Assembly: GCA_020053185.1 (NCBI GenBank)
Contig: JAGVNP010000189.1
Span: 1-6,011, forward strand
DNA from: Deltaproteobacteria bacterium
GTDB lineage: Bacteria; Desulfobacterota; Desulfomonilia; UBA1062
Reading direction: 5' to 3'
Length of the DNA: 6,011 nucleotides
Shown here: in pieces, positions 1-5,189 of the stretch
How positions within the stretch are numbered: the stretch's first letter is position 1
Layout: each line of letters opens with the position of its first letter
The notes under the pieces: model-generated
What the model was told of the DNA's origin: nothing
What the model saw: only the letters and a program-made list of their open reading frames with translations
Databases searched by the model: none
Made by a program: the position numbers and the translations under genes

Positions 1-1
1 A

Positions 2-94
2 AAACAACACTGGGATGAATTTAGTCTTACCCATCAGGTAAAGGAATGTGATGACTGCCATGAACTCTATGTCACTTGCGCAAATGGGGAATAA
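2..94 (+). CDS. C-terminal end of an unidentified Cys/His-rich protein (partial, 5' end outside window)
   Basis: An open frame enters from the left edge and runs for 30 codons to a TAA at 92-94. The visible tail has three His and three Cys; the stretch KECDDCHELYVTC contains a CxxCH motif (C16, C19, H20 of the visible part) and a further Cys at 26. This could bind a metal ion (zinc-ribbon half) or, by pattern alone, a c-type haem, but 30 residues cannot decide. It ends 14 bases before the znuA start, so it may be the first gene of the zinc-uptake operon. A Fur/Zur-type regulator is a tempting guess from position, but the tail does not look like the usual LYGxCxxC ending of that family, so I do not assign it. 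The frame is supported only by being open and by its tight spacing to the next gene. Confidence 0.45.
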   Translation, partial: KQHWDEFSLTHQVKECDDCHELYVTCANGE

Positions 95-96
95 AC

Positions 97-100
97 AGGA
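97..100 (+). promoter_or_regulatory. Ribosome binding site that sets the znuA start
   Basis: AGGA lies 8 bases before the ATG at 109. The same frame is open back to a TTG at 76, but that start would overlap the upstream gene, has no good Shine-Dalgarno sequence, and would put 11 charged or polar residues ahead of the signal peptide. The ATG at 109 is therefore preferred. Confidence 0.7.
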
Positions 101-108
101 AATCTGAT

Positions 109-1008
109 ATGAAAAACCTTCGTGTTATTTTGATAATACTTATTCTAAATATTCTCTTCGCTTCACAAGGTCATGCCCTGCCTCCGAAGATAAAAGTATC
201 AGTAAGCATCTTACCACAAGCCTATTTTGTAGAGCGCATCGGGGGCCAGTATGTTGAAACGTATGTGCTTGTAGGCCCGGGCCAGTCTCCTCACAGCTAT
301 GAGCCTACTCCCAAACAGCTTGCACAACTTGCCAAGTCCCAGATTTACTTTCGGGTTGGTACTCCGTTTGAAAACACACTTATACCTAAAATCTCAAACA
401 TTTTTAAGGATCTTGTGATTGTCGATACCCGAAAGGGGATCAATCTCCGCTACTTTTCCGAGGCAGAAATGGATTTTGAAGAGCATGAAGATCACATTTC
501 ACATGCTTCCCAAAAATCACCGGATCCTCATACATGGCTTGATCCAAAGCTGGTGAAAATTCAGGCAGATACTATCTGTCTAGCTCTCTCGCAGATTTCA
601 CCTTTACATAAATCTGATTTTGAAAGGAATTGTGCAACATTTAAAAATGATCTTGATAAATTAGACACAGAAATCACTATCGCACTCACCCCATTAAAAG
701 GACAAACCCTGTATGTATTCCATCCTGCCTTTGGCTATTTCTGTGATTCATATGGGCTCAAACAGGTTGCAGTCGAGATAGAGGGAAAAGAACCAAGTGC
801 GCATCAGATTACTACACTGATAAACAATGCCAAGAAGGACAAGGCAAGAGTGATCTTTGTGCAGAAACAGTTTCCTAAAAAAACTGCAGAAACCATTGCT
901 GATGCAATCGGAGGAACAGTAGTCCCGCTAGATCCACTCTCGCGTGATTATATAAATAATTTAAGATTTATGGCAGAAACCATTAAGAAAGTATCAATAA
1001 AAAATTGA
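109..1008 (+). CDS. znuA: Periplasmic zinc-binding protein of a zinc ABC importer (ZnuA)
   Basis: This is the solute-binding protein of a cluster A-I (ZnuA/PsaA-type, SBP_bac_9 family) metal importer; it captures the metal in the periplasm and hands it to the permease. The 299-residue length is usual. Residues 1-23 form a signal peptide (MKNLR, then a hydrophobic VILIILILNILFA core, cleavage likely after the Ala of GHA). There is no lipobox Cys, so the protein should be free in the periplasm. Probable metal ligands are H62 (GPGQSPHSYEPTP), H141 (DPHTWLDP), H205 (FHPAFGYF) and D275 (LDPL). A His at the third site is typical of zinc proteins; the manganese-type PsaA/MntA proteins carry Glu there. 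Residues 121-141 form a short acidic and His-containing loop (H126, H129, H132), a ZnuA hallmark, although modest here. The gene is followed after 11 bases by the ATPase gene. Manganese or broader specificity cannot be excluded. Confidence 0.93.
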   Translation: MKNLRVILIILILNILFASQGHALPPKIKVSVSILPQAYFVERIGGQYVETYVLVGPGQSPHSYEPTPKQLAQLAKSQIYFRVGTPFENTLIPKISNIFKDLVIVDTRKGINLRYFSEAEMDFEEHEDHISHASQKSPDPHTWLDPKLVKIQADTICLALSQISPLHKSDFERNCATFKNDLDKLDTEITIALTPLKGQTLYVFHPAFGYFCDSYGLKQVAVEIEGKEPSAHQITTLINNAKKDKARVIFVQKQFPKKTAETIADAIGGTVVPLDPLSRDYINNLRFMAETIKKVSIKN

Positions 1009-1019
1009 ACGGAATTTAT

Positions 1020-1772
1020 ATGACTGAAAAATCGGTTATTGTATTTGAGCATGTATCGTTTTCCTATTTTAATCTCCCTGTGCTTGAAGACATTAATCTT
1101 GCAGTTAAGGAAAAAGATTTTATCTGCATTGTAGGTCCGAATGCAGGAGGAAAAACCACATTACTGAAACTCATATTAGGACTTCTTAAACCAACAAAAG
1201 GATCAGTAAAGGTTTTTGGAGAACCACCTGAAAAAACCCGCTCACGCATCGGCTATATGCCACAACATATCTCTTTTGATCCCCTCTTCCCTGTAAGCGC
1301 ATTCGATGTGGTACTTATGGGCAGATTGAATCCCAATCGAGGTTTTGGCTTTTATACACACACTGACAGAGATGCCGCGGCAAATGCCCTGAAAAGCATG
1401 GAAATGTATGAGGTGCGACACCAGATGTTTTTCTCGCTCTCCGGTGGTCAGCGCCAGCGGGTACTTATTGCGCGGGCCCTTGTTTCAGATCCGGAAATTC
1501 TCCTTCTTGATGAGCCCACCTCGCATGTTGATATCGCAGCAGGGACTGAACTGTATGATATCTTAGGCCAGTTGAACAAAAAAATTACCATTGTCCTTGT
1601 AACCCACGATATTGGTTTTGTCTCGCGGTATGTGAAGAGCGTTGTGTGCGTAAACCGTCGTGTCGTGGTTCATCCCACAAACGAAATTACCGGCGAGATG
1701 ATAAACGATATCTATGGGTGTGATGTGCACATGGTACGGCATGACCATGTGACAGGGAAGGAACCAGTATAG
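1020..1772 (+). CDS. znuC: Zinc ABC importer ATP-binding protein (ZnuC)
   Basis: This cytoplasmic ATPase of 250 residues drives metal import through the neighbouring permease. All nucleotide-binding elements are present in order: Walker A GPNAGGKTT (39-47), Q-loop Gln82 (YMPQH), signature LSGGQRQR (140-147), Walker B ILLLDEP with catalytic Glu165, D-loop SHVD (168-171) and switch His196 (VTHD). Walker A reads NAGGKT rather than the commoner NGAGKS; the essential Gly-Lys-Thr is intact, so this should not affect activity. The C-terminal end carries several His (H218, H237, H241, H243), which could contact metal or be incidental. The ATG at 1020 is chosen over an in-frame TTG at 1005 that would overlap the znuA stop; the GGAA at 1011-1014 is a weak but usable Shine-Dalgarno sequence. 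The stop codon overlaps the znuB start by one base, implying translational coupling. Confidence 0.93.
   Translation: MTEKSVIVFEHVSFSYFNLPVLEDINLAVKEKDFICIVGPNAGGKTTLLKLILGLLKPTKGSVKVFGEPPEKTRSRIGYMPQHISFDPLFPVSAFDVVLMGRLNPNRGFGFYTHTDRDAAANALKSMEMYEVRHQMFFSLSGGQRQRVLIARALVSDPEILLLDEPTSHVDIAAGTELYDILGQLNKKITIVLVTHDIGFVSRYVKSVVCVNRRVVVHPTNEITGEMINDIYGCDVHMVRHDHVTGKEPV
1754..1763 (+). promoter_or_regulatory. Ribosome binding site supporting the GTG start of znuB
   Basis: The purine run AGGGAAGGAA lies inside the end of znuC and puts AAGGA 9 bases ahead of the GTG at 1772. It supports the non-ATG start, since no nearby in-frame ATG precedes the conserved N-terminal region of the permease. Confidence 0.65.
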
Positions 1773-2617
1773 TGGAAGACTTTTTTATTGATCTTTTTCA
1801 GCAGAGATTTCTTCAATACGCAATACTAACAGGCATACTCGCAAGTATTGCATGCGGTATTGTCGGAAGCTATGTGGTTACCAGACGAATCTCATATATA
1901 GCCGGAAGTATTGCGCATAGCGTTTTAGGAGGAATGGGCGCTGCCCGTTATTTTCAAGTTGTATACGGATGGCAGTGGCTTCATCCTCTTCATGGCGCAA
2001 TTGTTGCAGCCATTGCAGCAGCAATTATCATTGGCCTGGTGAGCCTTAAAACGAGACAGCGCGAAGATACCGTGATCGGAGCAGTATGGGCTATCGGAAT
2101 GGCAATAGGAATACTGTTTATCGCTAAAACCCCAGGATATAACGAAGATCTTATGGGATATTTATTTGGCAATATTCTCATGGTCTCGCCTGGCGATTTA
2201 TGGCTCATTGCAGGACTCGACATATTGGTAATTGCCATTGGTCTGCTTTTTTATCACCAGCTTCTTGCAGTATGTTTTGACGAGGAATTTGCAAGGCTAC
2301 GCGGCATCAGAGTCGAGTTCTACTACCTTTTACTCCTTTGCCTTACTGCATTCACAGTGGTTTTGCTCGTCACGATTGTGGGGATTGTTATGGTTATTGC
2401 CCTGCTTACGCTACCTGCTGCCATTGCAAGCTATTTTGCAAAACGACTCTGGCAGATGATGATCATCGCTATGGCATTCACTGTATGTTTTACATTTAGC
2501 GGAATAGCTATCAGCTATGGACCAGATCTTCCTGTCGGAGCTACCACCATTCTTCTTGCCGGAACAGTCTATATTGCCATAAGCATTGGCAAACAGTTTT
2601 TTAGCCCCCATTCCTAA
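1772..2617 (+). CDS. znuB: Zinc ABC importer membrane permease (ZnuB)
   Basis: This is an inner-membrane permease of the ABC-3 (ZnuB/MntB) family, 281 residues, which forms the translocation path for the metal delivered by the binding protein. The sequence is strongly hydrophobic, with membrane segments around residues 16-36, 74-92, 100-119, 142-162, 184-217 (probably two), 226-248 and 254-272. Family motifs visible are SIAHSVLGG (46-54), EDLMGYLFGNIL (125-136), the cytoplasmic FDEEFARLRGI (169-179) that in this family lies near the ATPase contact, and the Gly/Leu-rich VGIVMVIALLTLPAA (203-217). Translation starts at GTG; the G is shared with the preceding TAG stop. It is the last gene of the importer, and no clear terminator follows it, so some read-through into the ligase gene is possible. 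Confidence 0.93.
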   Translation: MEDFFIDLFQQRFLQYAILTGILASIACGIVGSYVVTRRISYIAGSIAHSVLGGMGAARYFQVVYGWQWLHPLHGAIVAAIAAAIIIGLVSLKTRQREDTVIGAVWAIGMAIGILFIAKTPGYNEDLMGYLFGNILMVSPGDLWLIAGLDILVIAIGLLFYHQLLAVCFDEEFARLRGIRVEFYYLLLLCLTAFTVVLLVTIVGIVMVIALLTLPAAIASYFAKRLWQMMIIAMAFTVCFTFSGIAISYGPDLPVGATTILLAGTVYIAISIGKQFFSPHS

Positions 2618-2632
2618 TCATTTTCCATGATT
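2616..2632. repeat. Small AT-rich inverted repeat between znuB and the ligase promoter
   Basis: AATCAT and ATGATT form a perfect 6-base inverted repeat around the 5-base centre TTTCC. It overlaps the znuB stop codon and ends 5 bases before the -35 box of the next promoter. No T-run follows, so it is a poor terminator; a protein-binding site is conceivable, but chance is also plausible in AT-rich DNA. Confidence 0.3.
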
Positions 2633-2637
2633 CTCCA

Positions 2638-2665
2638 TTGACAGAATAAAATCCTCAAGTATAAG
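2638..2665 (+). promoter_or_regulatory. Sigma-70-type promoter for the acyl-CoA synthetase gene
   Basis: A perfect -35 box TTGACA (2638-2643) is separated by 16 bases from TATAAG (2660-2665), a 5-of-6 match to the -10 consensus. Transcription would begin near 2672, giving a leader of roughly 40 bases. The only sizeable + strand intergenic space lies here, which fits a new transcription unit starting after the zinc operon. The call is from sequence match only. Confidence 0.65.
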
Positions 2666-2695
2666 TTTTTATCATACAATTTTTTTATTTGATTT

Positions 2696-2704
2696 AAAGG
2701 GAGG
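2696..2704 (+). promoter_or_regulatory. Strong ribosome binding site for the acyl-CoA synthetase
   Basis: AAAGGGAGG ends 5 bases before the ATG at 2710. It is the best Shine-Dalgarno match in the window and fixes this start. Confidence 0.75.
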
Positions 2705-2709
2705 GCGTA

Positions 2710-4233
2710 ATGAATATCTCTGAACTCGGCGAAAATGAAGTCAACCAATACGGCGAACATGTTGTTCTTATCTATGAAGACAAAGAGATCACGAATGTGC
2801 AGATGGGCAAATGTGCTAAAAAGCTTGGGAATGCCCTCAAAAAGCTCGGAGTAAAAAGAGGTGATAGAGTTATTATCCAGATGCCCAACTGTCCTGAAGT
2901 GTTGCAGTGTTTTCAGGCAGTGTGGAGGATCGGCGCTGTTGTAGTACCTATAAACTTCCTTGTCGGAGAAGAAGAGACCACCTATATATATGAGGATTCC
3001 GGCGCAAAAGTAATTATCAGCAGTCTGGACTTTCTTCCCAAAGTAGAGGCTGGCAGGCTAAAGGTTTCTGCGATCGAACATGTAATCCTAATCAATAAGG
3101 AAGTGCCGCCAAACTGCCTCTCATATTGGAAGCTCGTTAATGAGAATTCTGATGAGCTTGAGATCGAAAAGACCGAAGATAATGACCTCGCAGCTCTGAT
3201 CTATACTGCAGGCACAACCGGACGGCCAAAAGGTGTTATGCATACACACTTGAGCCTTCATTATAATGCCAAAATGCAAAAAGAATCGCTTGAGTCAATG
3301 AATTTTCCCTTAGGCCTAACAAGCGTAAGCATACTTCCGCTATGTCACTCGTACGGGATCGCTACCATGAACAGCGGCTCTCTTCTTGGTGCAGGAAAAG
3401 GGAAAACCATACTGCTCAATACATTCGATGTGGAAAAAATTTTTGAGGCCATTGATAAATATAAAGCAAATGTATTGGCAGCAGTACCTACCATGTATGT
3501 GTACATGCTCTTATACCCCAATCCTAAAAAGTATGATTTTAGTTCTATGAAATACTGGGTCTGCGGATCAGCACCCCTTTCTCTGGAGACATGGAAGAAT
3601 TTCAAAGAAAAATTTGGATTTGAGATCATCGAGGGCTGGGGGCTTACCGAGGCAGGAGCAAACAACTCGGTAAATCCTTTTTCAGGCCTAAAAAAGGTCG
3701 GCTCAATTGGAAAACCCATGAAAGGAACTGATATCAGGATTGTCGACGATGATGACAATGAGGTTCCACAAGGCACAGAAGGTGAAATTGTAATACGAGG
3801 CCCTATGATCATGAAAGGATACTGGAACAAACCAGAGGAAACTGCCCGCATTCTCAAAGATGGCTGGCTTCATACAGGAGATGTCGGGTATGTGGATAGC
3901 GATGGCTATTTTTTCATCACAGACAGAAAAAAGGATCTTATTATCAAAGGCGGCGAAAATATCTCTCCCCGTGAAGTGGAGGAGGTAATCTTTTCACATC
4001 CCAAAGTTTCTGAAGCAGCAGCCATAGGGATAAAGGATGAGGTTTACGGAGAAGATATCAAGGCATTTGTAGTTTTAAAACCCGGCCAGACAGCTACTGA
4101 AAACGAGATCATCGAGTACTGCGTAGAGCGGCTCAAGCGATTCAAATCCCCAAAAACAGTACAGTTTATGACTGCATTGCCAAAAAGCCTTGTGGGAAAA
4201 GTGCTTAAGAGAGAGCTGAGAAAATTAGGGTAG
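2710..4233 (+). CDS. AMP-forming acyl-CoA synthetase (fatty acid/carboxylate-CoA ligase family)
   Basis: This complete 507-residue member of the ANL (AMP-binding) superfamily is expected to activate a carboxylic acid with ATP to an acyl-AMP and then transfer it to CoA in the cytoplasm. Motifs appear in the family order: phosphate-binding loop YTAGTTGRPKG (165-175, Lys174), HSYG (213-216), VPTMYVYML (259-267), GWGLTEAG (309-316, Glu314), HTGD (388-391, ribose-binding Asp391), the hinge region DRKKD (405-409), IKGGENISP (412-420) and the C-terminal LVGKVLKREL, whose Lys497 is the expected adenylation lysine. Length and layout match LcfB/FadD-like long- or medium-chain fatty acid ligases, but the acyl pocket cannot be read from sequence, so short-chain or aromatic acids remain possible. 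It has its own promoter and terminator and no beta-oxidation neighbours in the window, so its pathway is not shown by context. Confidence 0.92.
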   Translation: MNISELGENEVNQYGEHVVLIYEDKEITNVQMGKCAKKLGNALKKLGVKRGDRVIIQMPNCPEVLQCFQAVWRIGAVVVPINFLVGEEETTYIYEDSGAKVIISSLDFLPKVEAGRLKVSAIEHVILINKEVPPNCLSYWKLVNENSDELEIEKTEDNDLAALIYTAGTTGRPKGVMHTHLSLHYNAKMQKESLESMNFPLGLTSVSILPLCHSYGIATMNSGSLLGAGKGKTILLNTFDVEKIFEAIDKYKANVLAAVPTMYVYMLLYPNPKKYDFSSMKYWVCGSAPLSLETWKNFKEKFGFEIIEGWGLTEAGANNSVNPFSGLKKVGSIGKPMKGTDIRIVDDDDNEVPQGTEGEIVIRGPMIMKGYWNKPEETARILKDGWLHTGDVGYVDSDGYFFITDRKKDLIIKGGENISPREVEEVIFSHPKVSEAAAIGIKDEVYGEDIKAFVVLKPGQTATENEIIEYCVERLKRFKSPKTVQFMTALPKSLVGKVLKRELRKLG

Positions 4234-4277
4234 CCCGTCATATAAGCAACTGGGCTATAAAACGATTTTTAAATATA

Positions 4278-4312
4278 CCCCGACCTCTTTTGAAAAGAAG
4301 TCGGGGTTTTTT
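4278..4312 (+). terminator. Intrinsic terminator between the convergent ligase and channel genes, probably bidirectional
   Basis: CCCCGAC (4278-4284) pairs with GTCGGGG (4300-4306). After one C/A mismatch (4285/4299) the stem continues for 5 more pairs to a TGA loop. A T6 run (4307-4312) follows at once, a textbook + strand terminator 44 bases after the ligase stop. Read on the - strand the mismatch becomes a U-G wobble, giving an unbroken 13-pair stem that begins 14 bases after the channel gene's stop, but the tail there is only TATATTT, so termination in that direction should be weaker. Confidence 0.9.
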
Positions 4313-4320
4313 GATTTTTA

Positions 4321-5139
4321 TTATGTCGGGAAACTTGTGGAATATTCTTTTTTAAAGGAATACCAATAGAATGCTCCGATAAAGATAAATCCTCCGACAA
4401 TATTGCCAATTGTTACAGGAATTAGATTCCAGTATATGAATTGTCCCCAGGTAACATCAGCACCTAAAAATATACCAGCCGGTATAAAATACATATTGGC
4501 TACACAGTGCTCAAAGCCAGAAGCAACGAATGCCATGATCGGGAACCATATTCCGAAGAACTTACCAACCATATTTTTTGATGAAAGTGCAAGTAATATG
4601 GCAAGATTTACCAGAAGGTTACAACCTATACCCTTCATAAAGGCAGACCAAAGACCGGCATGTCCGACCGCCATATAGGGAAGCACTTTAGCTTCTGCAA
4701 TTGTAATTGCATTTTGCCCAAAAGGTGTAAGTTCCAGTCCGCCACCTTTACAGAATGGGCCATAATACATAAGATATGCCCAAAAAAGAGAACCGATAAA
4801 GTTTCCGACATAAACCCAAAACCAGGCATTTAGCACCTTATTCCAAGTACTTTTCTTCTGAAAAACAGCCATCGGGATAAGCATTGTATCGCCGGTAAAA
4901 AGTGACATTCCGGTAATAACTATCGCGATCAAGCCTACAGGGAATACCGATCCCGCAATTAGCGATTTAAGCCCTGGAACTGTTGTTCCCGTGGAACAAA
5001 CAGTGGCGAGCGCCGCTCCAACTGCGATAAGAAGCCCTGCCATAAATGCCCTGACCAGGTAGTTATCAGGGGTCAAATTCCCTTTATATTTCCCTGCATC
5101 TCCTGCCAATTGAATAATTTCTACTGGTTTGTTTGCCAT
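4321..5139 (-). CDS. Formate/nitrite transporter (FNT) family channel, probably for formate
   Basis: This inner-membrane protein of 272 residues belongs to the FocA/NirC/FdhC family, which form pentameric channels for formate, nitrite or similar small anions. About six membrane segments are visible, near residues 30-50, 60-82, 102-126, 163-185, 193-223 and 236-262. Diagnostic stretches are TGMSLFTGDTM (76-86) and ASGFEHCVANMYFIPAGIF (206-224), in which His211 corresponds to the conserved pore histidine of the family. The GFEHxxANMYFIPAG form resembles formate-type members (FocA, FdhC), and the upstream redox flavoprotein gene supports formate as substrate; nitrite or hydrosulfide cannot be excluded from sequence alone. 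The start at 5139 is supported by AAAGGA 6 bases ahead. It lies 49 bases downstream of the flavoprotein gene with no terminator between, so co-transcription is likely. Confidence 0.9.
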   Translation of the reverse strand: MANKPVEIIQLAGDAGKYKGNLTPDNYLVRAFMAGLLIAVGAALATVCSTGTTVPGLKSLIAGSVFPVGLIAIVITGMSLFTGDTMLIPMAVFQKKSTWNKVLNAWFWVYVGNFIGSLFWAYLMYYGPFCKGGGLELTPFGQNAITIAEAKVLPYMAVGHAGLWSAFMKGIGCNLLVNLAILLALSSKNMVGKFFGIWFPIMAFVASGFEHCVANMYFIPAGIFLGADVTWGQFIYWNLIPVTIGNIVGGFIFIGAFYWYSFKKEYSTSFPT

Positions 5140-5145
5140 AAATCA

Positions 5146-5151
5146 TCCTTT
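5146..5151 (-). promoter_or_regulatory. Ribosome binding site of the FNT channel gene
   Basis: On the - strand AAAGGA stands 6 bases before the ATG at 5139-5137. It confirms this start and shows that the channel is translated independently of the upstream gene. Confidence 0.65.
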
Positions 5152-5171
5152 CTAAAAGTTTAATATTTTTT

Positions 5172-5189
5172 AATATCTTTGGTGATATT
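5172..5189. repeat. AT-rich inverted repeat in the flavoprotein-channel gap
   Basis: AATATC and GATATT form a perfect 6-base inverted repeat around 6 bases, touching the last base of the flavoprotein stop codon. On the - strand it is followed by an A-rich stretch and not a T-run, so it should not terminate. It might mildly stabilise or process the transcript, or be chance in this AT-rich gap. Confidence 0.3.

Noticed and set aside
76..108. TTG at 76 as the znuA start
   Set aside because: It would overlap the upstream gene, lacks a good ribosome binding site and spoils the signal peptide; the ATG at 109 has AGGA at proper spacing.
1137..1163. Altered Walker A (NAGGKT) in ZnuC as a defect
   Set aside because: The Gly-Lys-Thr core is intact, and Gly/Ala swaps at this spot are tolerated in the metal-importer ATPases; all other motifs are normal.
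1990..2611. Open frames on both strands within znuB (- strand 2238-1990 and 2611-2411, + strand 2232-2459)
   Set aside because: All overlap the well-supported permease frame, and their translations show no family features.
3345..3857. A 170-codon open frame on the - strand inside the acyl-CoA synthetase gene
   Set aside because: It lies wholly antisense to a gene with every family motif intact, shows no recognisable domain, and has no separate promoter or ribosome binding site. It is a by-product of codon use in the real gene.
4231..4257. TAGCCC/GGGCTA inverted repeat at the ligase stop codon as a first terminator
   Set aside because: The stem is 6 pairs with a 15-base loop and lacks a T-run directly after it; the hairpin at 4278-4312 is far better.
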